A stretch of DNA of 64,000 nucleotides from positions 1-64,000 of the forward strand of contig WASS01000023.1 in assembly GCA_009712635.1 (NCBI GenBank). Reading direction: 5' to 3'. A program made the position numbers and the translations under genes. Positions within the stretch are counted from its first letter, which is position 1; each line of letters begins with the position of its first letter. Of this stretch, positions 18,523 to 28,148 are shown one piece after another. The stretch comes from Hungatella sp. GTDB lineage: Bacteria; Bacillota; Clostridia; Lachnospirales; Lachnospiraceae. Below the pieces are notes generated by a model that saw only the letters and a program-made list of their open reading frames with translations, was not told the DNA's origin and did no database searches.

Positions 18523-20160
18523 TCAAATCCTGCTATTTACTTCTGTTTTATTTAATTGAGCCTGGCGGTATTCCAGAGGGGACTGCCCCACACTCTTTTT
18601 AAATTGAGTACTGAAATAATTGGGATTAACGATACCAACTTCGTCCGCGATCTCATTAACCTTTAAATCACTGCTTTCCAGTAAGTATCTGGCATGTTCC
18701 ATTCGCACCCGGTAAACATATTCCAAAAAACTGATCCCTTCCTCCTTTTTAAATACATGGGAAAAATAACTCCCACTCATATTCACCAAGGCCGCAATAT
18801 CTGCCACCTGCAGCTCTTCCTTCATATGTCTTCTTACAAAGCTCTTAGCTTCGGCAACCTCTTTTCTTAAAATTCTGCCGCTATTTGATTCATACTCTTT
18901 TTTATACAGTTCCACCAGTTCTAATACAGATTGCCTGATTTTTTCCAGGTACGTATAATTACTGATAGAAGCTTCCATATTCAATCCATTTTTATCCAAA
19001 AACATATCAATATCAACTCTGCTGCGGGCAAAGGCTGCTGACAGGGTTCTATAGGATTTTCTCAGCAGATATCGGATTTCTTCCGGCTCCCAACGATTAT
19101 TTTCTTTTAAAAAGCCAAAAAGTCCCTCCATAAATTTTCTGATTCCATAAAAATCGTGTTCTACTGCCAAGCTTTCCAAGGTTGAATTATCATATTCAGA
19201 TGGCAATACAACTATTTCCCTGCTATTCGCTTCATATAAGTGGAGCTTTCCTGCTTCTGAAAAAAAGCGCATCTTCAATGTTTCACGATTCTGGGTAATA
19301 GCATTTTTTAGTTCCTGGATTCCCAGACATTCTCTGCTTAACGCACCACTCACCTCAAGACCGTAATACTGCCTGGAGCAGTTGACAAAGATACCAAACT
19401 CCTTTTCCATTTCCATAAAAAAGTTCTCATAATCCTGTTTTTCTCCCCGGTTTACTGCTACAGCAAAATCGTATTCTCCATATTGAAACACCTCAGACCG
19501 GTGATGACGCCCGAACAGCTCTCCAAGAATATTATCCATGGTAAATATCAAAAGCTCCAAATCCATGAAATTTCCTTTTTTTCTTACCACATCAAAATCA
19601 TCGATGGTAACAGAGAGAATGTAGAAGGGTAGGTCAAAACTTATAGTCAGGGGTAGTTTTATCATTTCTTCCAGGTTTTTATTTAAAAAAGTTTCTGAGT
19701 TTATAATTCTTTTAAACAGTCCCCTTTTTATAACTTCTAAATTCCTTTCCGATAGGGAAGAGGCTTCCTGTGCCGACTCCGCCCCCTTTCCGTGTGAAGT
19801 GGCCTCGTTCATAATTTTCAGCAGTTCTTCCGGCTTTACTGTCAATTTAAAAACATAATCAAATGCCCCTATTTTCATGGCAGTTCTCACATTGTCAAAA
19901 TCATTATAGCTGCTTAAGACAATAAACTGGATATTTGGATATTTTTCCCTGCACTCTGAAATCAGTTCAAAACCATCCATGGGACTCATCTTTAAATCTG
20001 TGAGAACGATATCCGGCTGATACTGTCTGATCTTCTGAAGCGCTTCTTCCCCATCAGATGCATCACAAACAATCTGGTATCCATAGTTTTCCCATCGGAT
20101 CAATGACTGAATTCCCAGGCGCACTAAAACTTCATCATCCACAATCATTACTCTCTTCAT
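18523..20160 (-). CDS. Response regulator with AraC output domain (YesN-like)
   Basis: A 545-residue regulator. The receiver domain (1-120) has MIVDDE and the phosphoacceptor Asp55 in VLTDLKMSPMDG. A central region of about 300 residues is variable, and the C-terminal 100 residues carry two AraC helix-turn-helix motifs (LQVADIAALVNMSGSYFSHVFKKEEG and LKVNEIADEVGIVNPNYFSTQFKK, ending SPLEYRQ). It pairs with the sensor kinase whose end it overlaps by 26 bases. In Firmicutes such YesMN pairs sit beside CUT1 sugar ABC operons and switch them on, which fits the gene directly downstream. Confidence 0.93.
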   Translation of the reverse strand: MKRVMIVDDEVLVRLGIQSLIRWENYGYQIVCDASDGEEALQKIRQYQPDIVLTDLKMSPMDGFELISECREKYPNIQFIVLSSYNDFDNVRTAMKIGAFDYVFKLTVKPEELLKIMNEATSHGKGAESAQEASSLSERNLEVIKRGLFKRIINSETFLNKNLEEMIKLPLTISFDLPFYILSVTIDDFDVVRKKGNFMDLELLIFTMDNILGELFGRHHRSEVFQYGEYDFAVAVNRGEKQDYENFFMEMEKEFGIFVNCSRQYYGLEVSGALSRECLGIQELKNAITQNRETLKMRFFSEAGKLHLYEANSREIVVLPSEYDNSTLESLAVEHDFYGIRKFMEGLFGFLKENNRWEPEEIRYLLRKSYRTLSAAFARSRVDIDMFLDKNGLNMEASISNYTYLEKIRQSVLELVELYKKEYESNSGRILRKEVAEAKSFVRRHMKEELQVADIAALVNMSGSYFSHVFKKEEGISFLEYVYRVRMEHARYLLESSDLKVNEIADEVGIVNPNYFSTQFKKSVGQSPLEYRQAQLNKTEVNSRI

Positions 20161-21958
20161 GCCCTGTTTTCTCCTCTCTGATTACCGGAAGAGTGAACAA
20201 TACTACCGTCCCCCGGGTTTTAAGGTTTTCTATGGTCAGTCCATACTGATTACCAAATGTAATCCGGATATACTCGTCTACATTTTTAATTCCGATTCCC
20301 GTCAGCTTGCTCTCCTTTACCCGATCCTTTCTGGATGCCTCAAACTGCCTGATAACATTGGGGGAAATACCCACTCCGTCATCTTCCACATAGATGTTAA
20401 GGCTGCCCTCCTCCGTAAAACCGTAAATTCGTATCAGAATTTCCTCTCTATCCTTGTCATATCCATGAATAATAGCATTCTCCACAATAGGCTGGAGGAT
20501 AAATTTAGCTGTTTTTAAATTAAGAATATCATCCTCCAGATCAATTTCCAGTCTGCAGTGGTTTCCATAGCGGCAGTTCTGGATATAAAGATAGTTTCTG
20601 ATATTTTCTACCTCTTCTGACACTGTTACCAGGCAGTTTTCCCTGCTCATGCTGTATTTTAAGATATGAGCCAGAGCATCAATGCCGTCCACAATATTAT
20701 CTGCGCCTCTTATAATTGCCATCCAGCGAATGGTCGATAATGTATTAAATAAAAAATGAGGATTCAGCTGAGCTCGAAGGAAATCATACCGGTATTTTTC
20801 CTTTACCTCGTGCTCATTTTTTAGCTGTTCAAACAAACCGCTGATGTTGACAGACATTTGCCGGAAGGAACGGTTTAACCGGCCGATCTCATCGGACCGC
20901 TCCATATCAATGTCCTCCAAATCCATATTCAGTGTATAATTTTCCATCTGACCACTAAGCTTGACAATGGGTTTCACCATCATCCTGATGGATATGTACA
21001 GGATTAGTACCAGCGCACATAAGACAATCAGGAGTATCATGTTCATCCGAAACCCAATCATTTCCATTTGATTGGTCACTTCCTGGTAGTTGGTGAAATG
21101 AAAGACCTTCATCTGCTGATCATTAAACACCCATGGCTTCGGTATGGTATAATAACTAATCAGGAAATTTCCTCCACCAGTATGATATCGTAAACTCCCG
21201 CTTTTTTTCTCCGCCGTCTCCCGGTATAGATTCCTTAAATCCTCCTCACGAACAACTCCACTAATATCATTTTGCAAAAGTATGGTTCCTTCTCCCACAC
21301 AGACATAGGCAATATCACCCGCATAAGCGTATTCCATCAAAAGGTCGCTGAATTTTTTCTGGTCAATGCTGATGATAAGAGTTCCTATCACACTTCCCGT
21401 GGTATAGTCCTTAAGAAGGGATTTGGCCAGAGAAATATAGGTCTGGTTTTTCTGTTCACCAACAATATAGGCAGGATTAAACATTGACCATACAATATGC
21501 CCATCGTTCTCCCTGCTCTTTTTTACCCAATCCTGATCCAGGAGAAACTGGTAATCCTGATAATTCATGCTCCAATTGGAGTAGATCCTGCCATAATTGT
21601 CAAACAAAAGAATCTTCATATCCTGAACAAAATCAAATCCACTGGCTATGCTCAGCTTATGTACCATCTGGTCAAAGTACTTCGTATTGTCATATTCGGA
21701 GGTATTTGAATCAGTTATGCGCCTTTGCAGCTCCTCGTCATATACAAAGACATTCGTTAACGCAGCTATATCCTGTAAATTATCACAGATATTTCGCTCT
21801 CCTCTGGAAATGTTCTGAATGACTTTTTCACTCAGTTTTTCCTGAATAAAATGTTCCATACTGACACGCACATAAAAGCAAAGCCCTGCCAGAGGCATGA
21901 CTACGCACAGCAGAAGGAGAAGAAACATACGAACTGATAATTTCGAAGATTTTTTCAT
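20135..21958 (-). CDS. Sensor histidine kinase (YesM-like)
   Basis: A 607-residue membrane kinase from the ATG at 21958, which follows AGAGGACAAGGG. It starts with a transmembrane helix (about 8-30), has a large extracellular sensor region (about 30-290), a second helix (about 300-320), a HAMP segment (MMVKPIVKLSGQM...), the phospho-His in RAQLNPHFLFNTL, and a HATPase_c domain ending VEDDGVGIS and GIGIKNVDEYI. This is the His_kinase/YesM family that senses extracellular carbohydrate and phosphorylates the AraC-type response regulator. An earlier in-frame start 39 codons upstream has no ribosome binding site. Confidence 0.92.
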   Translation of the reverse strand: MKKSSKLSVRMFLLLLLCVVMPLAGLCFYVRVSMEHFIQEKLSEKVIQNISRGERNICDNLQDIAALTNVFVYDEELQRRITDSNTSEYDNTKYFDQMVHKLSIASGFDFVQDMKILLFDNYGRIYSNWSMNYQDYQFLLDQDWVKKSRENDGHIVWSMFNPAYIVGEQKNQTYISLAKSLLKDYTTGSVIGTLIISIDQKKFSDLLMEYAYAGDIAYVCVGEGTILLQNDISGVVREEDLRNLYRETAEKKSGSLRYHTGGGNFLISYYTIPKPWVFNDQQMKVFHFTNYQEVTNQMEMIGFRMNMILLIVLCALVLILYISIRMMVKPIVKLSGQMENYTLNMDLEDIDMERSDEIGRLNRSFRQMSVNISGLFEQLKNEHEVKEKYRYDFLRAQLNPHFLFNTLSTIRWMAIIRGADNIVDGIDALAHILKYSMSRENCLVTVSEEVENIRNYLYIQNCRYGNHCRLEIDLEDDILNLKTAKFILQPIVENAIIHGYDKDREEILIRIYGFTEEGSLNIYVEDDGVGISPNVIRQFEASRKDRVKESKLTGIGIKNVDEYIRITFGNQYGLTIENLKTRGTVVLFTLPVIREEKTGHEESNDCG

Positions 21959-22325
21959 CCCTTGTCCTCTTTCCAGTTTGTTATAATAAGCATTACCATG
22001 CAGCCGGTGTGGTATTTCCGGATATATGGCATTTTTTATTATATCAAAGATTTCTTTGCCTGAAAAGACAGGCATTTTTCATATGTATATATTTCTTTTA
22101 TTTATTTCATTGTAGTTATTGTAATTTATTTTTTAACTATTTTAAATTTATATGTGCATTTAATACAAATTCGATATAATTACCAGGAAAATCGTCTTAA
22201 ATACACACCACTTAAAAAAAGTATTAGTTTTTGTTTGACTTTCCTATCCCCCAAGAGTATATTTTATTTTTGTACGGTACTGACTGAAAACTCTACCGCA
22301 AATCTACTAAATCAGGTGAACCGAC
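21959..22325. other. AT-rich intergenic region between yesM-like and MATE genes
   Basis: This 367-base divergent stretch holds no gene I can support. It must contain promoters for both directions, and a TATAAT-like box is seen near 22166 but without a good -35. A small TGCCTG/CAGGCA hairpin with a six-base loop lies at 22057-22074, followed by TTTTT on the plus strand; its role is unclear. Confidence 0.5.
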
Positions 22326-23687
22326 ATGAATTCAAACTTTTTAAAGCAAAGCACCGAGCAGCGGCGGGATCTCATTCTCAACGGCTCCGTCTTTGGAACC
22401 ATTTTATTTCTTTCCATTCCCACCCTGATGATGGGTCTTATCCAATCCGCAATACCAGTTATCGATGGCTTGTTTCTTAACAATCTGGTAGGAACCAGTG
22501 CGGCAAGTGCCGTCACCTACTGCACCCCAATTGTAAACATGGTCTCTGCTCTGGCGCAGGGAGTGAGCGTGGCCGGAATGGCCATTATCGGCCAGTCCAA
22601 TGGAAACGGAGACTTTAAAAACAGCCGGAAGATTTCCACTCAGATCATTGTATTTACTTTTTTACTGGGCTTTTTCCTTGCACCGATTTTAGTTGCCCTT
22701 GCATTTCCCATATCCGCCCATGTAAATAAAGAAATTTCCCGCAATGTCTTTCTTTATCTTGCATTGAACGCCTGTGTGACACCGTTTTCCTTTATGGAAT
22801 CAATCTATAACTCCATAAAAAATGCCAATGGAAAGCCGGAGGATACATTTGTCCGGATGGTGATCATGCTGATTTTAAAAATTATTTTCAACGCCCTCTT
22901 TATTGCAGTTTTCCGCTGGGGTCTTGTAGGTTCAGTCATGGCTTCCCTGGCATCCAACTTTTTAATTACGGGATGGATGTATTATGAATTGTTTATCAAA
23001 AAGAATGGAGAACGTTTTGTCCTGTCCGGCTTCCGGTTTGACTGGTCCATCATTCACACCTTGCTGCGAATCGGTTTTCCAGCCATGCTTTCCAGTCTGA
23101 TGCTCAACCTGGGCTTCTTCCTGATCAACAATGAAGTGGAAAAATACGGGGCAGTTGTATTAAACGGGCAGGGAATTGCTAATAACATAACCTCCATATG
23201 CTTCATACTGCCCTCCTCTTTCGGTTCTGCAGTCACTACCATGGTCAGCATGAATATCGGAGCCAAGCAGCCGGAGAAGGCAAAAAAAGCCTGTTTTGAT
23301 GGGTGTATCATAAGTGCCATTACTGCTGCACTTTTAATCGCTCTGGTGGTCCCATTGTCATCGAAACTTACGGTACTGTTTACCAGAGATGCATCTGTTC
23401 TGGCTGTAGCAAATCAGGCGCTTCATATTTATACCTATTCCGTAATCGGCTTTGGTATCTGTATGGTTCAGCAGGGTGCTTTTATCGGTCTGGGGAAAAC
23501 CCGGATCACGCTCTTTATCAGCCTGCTGCGGGTATGGCTTCTGCGTTACATATTTATATTGGCAACCGAACATGTTCTGGGCTTTTATTCAGTATTCTGG
23601 GGAAACCTGTTCTCCAATTACATGGCTGCACTTATTACCACGATCCTTATATTAAGGGTAAAATGGGTATCTGACATAAACTACTGA
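22326..23687 (+). CDS. MATE family efflux transporter
   Basis: A 453-residue membrane protein with about 12 helices in two homologous halves. The N-terminal half begins FGTILFLSIPTLMMGLIQSAIPVIDGLFLNNLVG, the pattern of MatE-domain proteins, and the second half contains GFPAMLSSLMLNLGFFLINNEV. MATE proteins export cationic drugs or metabolites in exchange for sodium or protons. The start lies five bases after AGGTGA. It stands alone between a two-component operon and a terminator, and no regulator is adjacent. Substrate unknown. Confidence 0.9.
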   Translation: MNSNFLKQSTEQRRDLILNGSVFGTILFLSIPTLMMGLIQSAIPVIDGLFLNNLVGTSAASAVTYCTPIVNMVSALAQGVSVAGMAIIGQSNGNGDFKNSRKISTQIIVFTFLLGFFLAPILVALAFPISAHVNKEISRNVFLYLALNACVTPFSFMESIYNSIKNANGKPEDTFVRMVIMLILKIIFNALFIAVFRWGLVGSVMASLASNFLITGWMYYELFIKKNGERFVLSGFRFDWSIIHTLLRIGFPAMLSSLMLNLGFFLINNEVEKYGAVVLNGQGIANNITSICFILPSSFGSAVTTMVSMNIGAKQPEKAKKACFDGCIISAITAALLIALVVPLSSKLTVLFTRDASVLAVANQALHIYTYSVIGFGICMVQQGAFIGLGKTRITLFISLLRVWLLRYIFILATEHVLGFYSVFWGNLFSNYMAALITTILILRVKWVSDINY

Positions 23688-23704
23688 TAATGAAATAAAT
23701 TGAC

Positions 23705-23748
23705 AAAAGGCGCTTTGCAGCATTATAAAATACCGCAAAGCGCCTTTT
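23705..23748. terminator. Bidirectional intrinsic terminator
   Basis: A 14-base perfect stem (AAAAGGCGCTTTGC with GCAAAGCGCCTTTT) with A- and T-runs on the outside lies between the MATE gene and the convergent small membrane-protein gene and can act on both. Confidence 0.9.
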
Positions 23749-23757
23749 CAATCAATA

Positions 23758-24114
23758 TTAATGATTTAACATAAACAATAGCTCATCTATTATGCAACCA
23801 TATAACAAAATAATAATACTCATAATGCTAATGGCTACCCTGTAAGAAAATATTTTAAATCTTTTTTTCCACTCCAACCAGTCTTTTTCATTTTCCCGGT
23901 CTTTTCTTAAGATTGACACTGCCCCCATAATGAGTCCCATACTTCCGGCAGCAAACAAAATTCCCTTCATGCTTTCCAGCGCAGCCAATAAATCTCCTTT
24001 TGAGATTATAAAACCGCCTGCACCAACCACCACCACTAAGATGCCGCTAATGATACTGCTGTACTTCAGGCATTTATAAAAATCCAATCCCACTGTCTTT
24101 AAACGTTCCATCAT
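23758..24114 (-). CDS. Small membrane protein of unknown function
   Basis: A 118-residue protein from the ATG at 24114 (second of two adjacent ATGs is 24111), preceded by AGGTTGA. It shows four hydrophobic stretches: about 17-35 (IISGILVVVVGAGGFIIS), 45-65 (GILFAAGSMGLIMGAV), and a pair near 90-118 (VAISIMSIIILLYGCII). A charged loop RKDRENEKDWLEWKKRF lies between. No family is recognised. It starts seven bases after the oppF stop, so it could be the last gene of the peptide transporter operon, or just a neighbour. Translation from an upstream start at 24150 would overlap oppF and lacks a binding site. Confidence 0.6.
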   Translation of the reverse strand: MMERLKTVGLDFYKCLKYSSIISGILVVVVGAGGFIISKGDLLAALESMKGILFAAGSMGLIMGAVSILRKDRENEKDWLEWKKRFKIFSYRVAISIMSIIILLYGCIIDELLFMLNH

Positions 24115-24121
24115 ATTCAAC

Positions 24122-25087
24122 CTATTTATTATATAAGTGACAGGCGACAAAATGTCCCGGTTCTACTTCTTTTAATTCAGGTGCATCACATTTACACTGA
24201 TCCATCGCTTTCCGGCATCTGCCCTGGAATTTACAGCCTGGTGGTGTGTTAATAGGACTTGGCACATCACCTTCTAACATAATTCTCTGTCTGGAATCTT
24301 CAATTTTAGGATCAGCAATGGGTATCGCCGACATTAATGCCTCCGTATAAGGATGGAACGGATGACGGTAAAGTACCTCCGAATCTGCCAGCTCCACAAT
24401 CGAGCCCAGATACATCACGGCAATACGGTCTGAAATATGCTTTACCATCGCCAGGTCATGGGCAATAAACAGATATGTCAGCTTCATTTCCTGCTGAAAT
24501 TTAATCAGCATATTGGCAATCTGTGCCTGAATGGATACATCCAATGCTGAAATAGGCTCGTCACACATAATAAATTTAGGTTCAACAGCGAGCGCTCTTG
24601 CAATCCCGATCCTTTGCCTCTGACCGCCTGAAAATTCATGGATAAAGCGGTTGGCATGTTCTTTATTCAAACCCACCAATTCCAGCAGATGAGCGATCTT
24701 TTCCTCTTTTTCCTGCTTTGTTTTAGCCAGTTCATGAATTTCAATCCCTTCCCCAATGATTTCCGCAACGGTCATTCTGGGATCTAAAGACGCATAAGGG
24801 TCCTGAAAAATGATCTGGACTTCTTTGTTAAATGCCTTTTTTTCTTTGCCTTTTAATTTATGTACATTTTGTCCCTTATAGTATACTTCTCCATCCGTTG
24901 CGCGGTACATTCCAACAACCGTACGGCCGCAGGTTGTCTTTCCACAGCCGGATTCACCCACAAGACCTAAGGTTTCACCTTCTTTTATGGTGAACGAAAC
25001 ATCATCTACCGCCTTTAAAAGATCATGCTTTCCCACATTAAAATATTTCTTTAAATGTTTTACTTCTAAAATATCATGACTACTCAT
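24122..25087 (-). CDS. oppF: Oligopeptide ABC transporter ATP-binding protein OppF
   Basis: A 321-residue ATPase with Walker [14 protein letters not shown], signature [15 protein letters not shown], Walker [13 protein letters not shown] and the oligo_HPY C-terminal domain ([12 protein letters not shown]) with the Cys-rich end [20 protein letters not shown] that in OppF-type proteins binds an iron-sulfur cluster. It and OppD power import of peptides. The ATG at 25087 follows GAGGGTGA and lies one base after the oppD stop. An upstream start at 25117 would overlap oppD needlessly. Confidence 0.92.
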   Translation of the reverse strand: MSSHDILEVKHLKKYFNVGKHDLLKAVDDVSFTIKEGETLGLVGESGCGKTTCGRTVVGMYRATDGEVYYKGQNVHKLKGKEKKAFNKEVQIIFQDPYASLDPRMTVAEIIGEGIEIHELAKTKQEKEEKIAHLLELVGLNKEHANRFIHEFSGGQRQRIGIARALAVEPKFIMCDEPISALDVSIQAQIANMLIKFQQEMKLTYLFIAHDLAMVKHISDRIAVMYLGSIVELADSEVLYRHPFHPYTEALMSAIPIADPKIEDSRQRIMLEGDVPSPINTPPGCKFQGRCRKAMDQCKCDAPELKEVEPGHFVACHLYNK

Positions 25088-25088
25088 T

Positions 25089-26159
25089 TTATTCACCCTC
25101 AACTGCTGTAACACCATTTTCGTTATCAGTTATGATCTTTCTGTCATCGTAGAACATTTTTTTCACAGACTCTGGTACCTCCTGATCATGCAGCCAGCAA
25201 CGTGTATGATGACCATCTTCAAAATCAGTTGTCCCAGGCATCTCTTCCAGGCAGATATTCATACAGTAATTGCAGCGTTTTGCAAATGCACAGCCCTTTG
25301 GCGGAGAAATAAGATCTGGAGGCGTTCCTTTAATTGTCTGTAACAGCTGTTTATTTGCCCACTCTAATTTTGGCACACTGCCAAGAAGCGCTAAGGTGTA
25401 TGGGTGCTGTGGATTGTAGAAAATCTCATCTCTTGACCCGCTTTCAATCACCTGTCCCGCATACATAACGGCAACTTTATTGGCAGAACCAGCCACAACT
25501 CCAAAATCATGGGTAATTAAAATAACAGCCGTATTTCGTTTCTCTTTCAGACTTTTAATAAGTTCCATAATCTGTGCCTGAATCGTCACATCAAGAGCTG
25601 TGGTAGGCTCATCTGCAATCAGAATCTTAGGATTACAGGCAATCGCAATGGCAATCATGGCCCTTTGCCGCATGCCGCCGGAAAATTCGAATGGATACTG
25701 GTCAATTCTCTTTTCAGGATTAGGAATACCCACTGCTTCTAATAACTCAATGGCTTCCTGTCTGGCTTCTTTTTTGCTTATCTTTTTATGCTGTACTATA
25801 TTTTCAATAATCTGTTTTCCAATTTTCATGGTTGGATTTAACGATACTAAAGCATCCTGAAAAATCATGGAGCATTCACCGCCACGAAAGGCTCTTTGCT
25901 CCTTTTTATTCATTTCTAATATGTTATTTTCTTCATAGAGAATTTTACTTCCCTTTTTGATTTCCCCCTGGGGACCTCTGACAAGAGACATGATCGCTCT
26001 TGATGTTACACTTTTACCACAGCCTGATTCTCCGATGATGGCTAATACTTCTCCTGCTTTTACATCAAAGGATACGCCTCTTACAGCCTGTACTTCTCCT
26101 GCATAGGTATGAAAAGAAACTTTTAAATCTTCCACTTTTAATAAGGGTTCCTGACTCAT
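25089..26159 (-). CDS. oppD: Oligopeptide ABC transporter ATP-binding protein OppD
   Basis: A 356-residue ATPase with Walker A GESGCGKSVTSRA, signature FSGGMRQRAMIAIA, Walker B ILIADEPTTALDV and the oligo_HPY domain (HPYTLALLGSVPKL) with the four-Cys segment CAFAKRCNYCMNICLEE near 280. It is the first of the two nucleotide-binding subunits and follows oppC by 12 bases. Its C-terminal end beyond the Cys cluster is about 45 residues longer than its partner, with an acidic tail. Confidence 0.92.
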   Translation of the reverse strand: MSQEPLLKVEDLKVSFHTYAGEVQAVRGVSFDVKAGEVLAIIGESGCGKSVTSRAIMSLVRGPQGEIKKGSKILYEENNILEMNKKEQRAFRGGECSMIFQDALVSLNPTMKIGKQIIENIVQHKKISKKEARQEAIELLEAVGIPNPEKRIDQYPFEFSGGMRQRAMIAIAIACNPKILIADEPTTALDVTIQAQIMELIKSLKEKRNTAVILITHDFGVVAGSANKVAVMYAGQVIESGSRDEIFYNPQHPYTLALLGSVPKLEWANKQLLQTIKGTPPDLISPPKGCAFAKRCNYCMNICLEEMPGTTDFEDGHHTRCWLHDQEVPESVKKMFYDDRKIITDNENGVTAVEGE

Positions 26160-26171
26160 CCTGATTTCCTC

Positions 26172-27089
26172 CTAGTCTCTAAGCTGTGGATCAAGTGCAT
26201 CCCTTAAACCGTCGCCTAAAATATTAAATGACAATACAAGTAAACATAAAAGTATACTAGGATATAATAAATGGGTCGGATAAAAAGCCATGGCCTCCTG
26301 GCCTGCTGAAAGCAGTGTTCCTAAACTAAATGCAGGGGGCTGAAGGCCGATTCCCAGAAACGAAAGCACAGTCTCATCAAAAATAATATAAGGAATGGAT
26401 GTCGCCAGATCCAGAATTAACAAACTCAGTGTATTGGGAATTAAATGCTTGATAATTACTCTTCCGGAGGATGCTCCCAAAGCTGCTGATGCCATGATGT
26501 ATTCGCTCTCCCGAAGCTTTAATATCTGACCTCTTACCATACGGGCTGTACTTGTCCAGTTTGTGATACATAATGCAAATAATAAAGGTAAATAACCATT
26601 TCCCAGAACAACTAAAATAATTAAAGTAACGATAAGATAAGGGATACTGTTTAATACCTCAACAATACGCATCATAATATCATCTACAAAACCGCCCAGG
26701 TATGCCATAACAGCTCCATAAATACAACCGATCAGCACCTTTAGACTTGCTGCAACCACAGCAACAATAATGGAAAATCTCAGACCTTTCCACAACCGGG
26801 AAAAAAGGTCTCTTCCTAAATAATCAGTTCCCAGCCAATAGGTACTGTCAGGGGGTAAATTCTTAATTTCCGGCATTAATGTTGTATAATTCTGACCGCT
26901 TATGGAAGGTCCGATTACAGACATAACAAAAAGAATGAGGAGTACGCCCATTGATAACATGGCTAATTTATTCTTCTTTAATCTTCGCCACGCATCCTGC
27001 CAGTAACTGATATTGGGTCTTACGACCTCATCAGCATCAAACTTAGACTGGTCAGCGAGTTCAAATCTTTTATCTACCATTGAATTCAT
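26172..27089 (-). CDS. oppC: Oligopeptide ABC transporter permease OppC
   Basis: A 305-residue permease with an N-terminal cytoplasmic segment (RRLKKNKLAMLSMGVLLILFV: first helix near 40-60) and the typical DppC/OppC block YWLGTDYLGRDLFSRLWKG. The coupling loop contains ESEYIMASAALGASSGRVIIKHLIPN, the EAA motif. It forms the channel together with OppB. GGAG lies six bases before the ATG. Standard length for the family. Confidence 0.93.
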   Translation of the reverse strand: MNSMVDKRFELADQSKFDADEVVRPNISYWQDAWRRLKKNKLAMLSMGVLLILFVMSVIGPSISGQNYTTLMPEIKNLPPDSTYWLGTDYLGRDLFSRLWKGLRFSIIVAVVAASLKVLIGCIYGAVMAYLGGFVDDIMMRIVEVLNSIPYLIVTLIILVVLGNGYLPLLFALCITNWTSTARMVRGQILKLRESEYIMASAALGASSGRVIIKHLIPNTLSLLILDLATSIPYIIFDETVLSFLGIGLQPPAFSLGTLLSAGQEAMAFYPTHLLYPSILLCLLVLSFNILGDGLRDALDPQLRD

Positions 27090-27106
27090 TATATTTCTCC
27101 TTTCCG

Positions 27107-28066
27107 TTATTTCGAAACGCCGATTTTAATACGGGGATCCACAATAACATATAAAATATCTGTTACCAGCATTGTTATAACCGTAATAATGGCATAAAAT
27201 GTTGTCCCAGCAAGGACAATGGGAATATCTCTTCCCTGAACAGCTTCTATATAGTATCGTCCCATACCCGGAATGGAGAAAACGCGTTCAATAAACAGTG
27301 AACCAGTTAAAATACCTGCTACCGTAGTCGGCAGTACAGTGATAATTGGAATAAATGAATTACGTATTACATGATTTTTTACAATCTGCAGTTCAGAAAG
27401 TCCTTTTGATCTGGCTGTAAGGGTATATTCCTGATTGATACTTTCCAGCATACTGGTTTTGGTAAGTCTTGAATAATAGGCGATAAAACTACAGGAACCG
27501 GCAATGGTAGGCAGGATTGTGTATTTCCAGCCTCCGAACCATAATTCTTTTCCTTTCGGCCAGCCAATAATAGGCAATTTCAGGAACGCTCCATTTGCAC
27601 AATATTTTTGAAGCAAAAGTGAGATGACCAGCGAAGGCATGGATACTAAAATCATGGCCCCCACTAAAATCAGCTTGTCCCAGAAAGTCCCCCTCTTCAT
27701 GGCTGCAATAATTCCCAATAAAATACCTAACGTCACGCCTAATAAAATCTGCTGAACACTGAGCCTGATTGTTACCGGAAGTTTAAGCTTTAAATTTTTG
27801 GCAAATGTTTCGCCTGGTCTGATAATGGATTCTCCGAAATCGCCATTGATCAGCAGCCCTTTCATGGTAATTACATAACGCTCTGCAACTGGTTTATCAT
27901 ATCCATATTTTTCTATAATCTTTGTCTGCACGGTTTGGGGTAATTTGGCGATTTTTGATGTCAGCGCATTACCAGGAATTGCGGACAGTAAGAAGAAAGT
28001 AGCTGTCACTATCAAATACAGGGTAATCAGCATTTCCAATACTCTTCGGATGATGTATTTTACCAT
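27107..28066 (-). CDS. oppB: Oligopeptide ABC transporter permease OppB
   Basis: A 319-residue permease starting MVKYIIRRVLEMLITLYLI with the classic OppB/DppB first helix and the periplasmic loop KYGYDKPVAERYV... The coupling motif is EYTLTARSKGLSELQIVKNHVIRNSFIP, and the last part EAVQGRDIPIVLAGTTFYAIITVI is highly typical. TTAGGAG is too near the first ATG at 28072, so the second ATG at 28066 is chosen. It follows oppA after a hairpin. Confidence 0.93.
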   Translation of the reverse strand: MVKYIIRRVLEMLITLYLIVTATFFLLSAIPGNALTSKIAKLPQTVQTKIIEKYGYDKPVAERYVITMKGLLINGDFGESIIRPGETFAKNLKLKLPVTIRLSVQQILLGVTLGILLGIIAAMKRGTFWDKLILVGAMILVSMPSLVISLLLQKYCANGAFLKLPIIGWPKGKELWFGGWKYTILPTIAGSCSFIAYYSRLTKTSMLESINQEYTLTARSKGLSELQIVKNHVIRNSFIPIITVLPTTVAGILTGSLFIERVFSIPGMGRYYIEAVQGRDIPIVLAGTTFYAIITVITMLVTDILYVIVDPRIKIGVSK

Positions 28067-28090
28067 TTTCATTCTCCTAATCTATAAAGT

Positions 28091-28133
28091 ATACCACACA
28101 GCACACCCCGTAAGGTGATGCGCCATGTGGTAT
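28091..28133 (-). promoter_or_regulatory. Hairpin between oppA and oppB
   Basis: The sequence ATACCACA pairs with TGTGGTAT, with further inner pairs (GCA/TGC, ACC/GGT). There is no run of T after it on the minus strand. Such stable stems after a binding-protein gene often give the first gene a higher transcript level than the permease and ATPase genes. Confidence 0.55.
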
Positions 28134-28148
28134 GACCTTTAAATCCAT

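Noticed and set aside
21959-22075. N-terminal 39-residue extension of the YesM-like kinase
   Set aside because: No ribosome binding site, and the transmembrane start MKKSSKLSVRMFLLLLL follows a good site at the later ATG.
25600-25860. Plus-strand ORF of 86 codons inside oppD
   Set aside because: Shadow of the conserved oppD frame; no ribosome binding site and no recognisable protein pattern.
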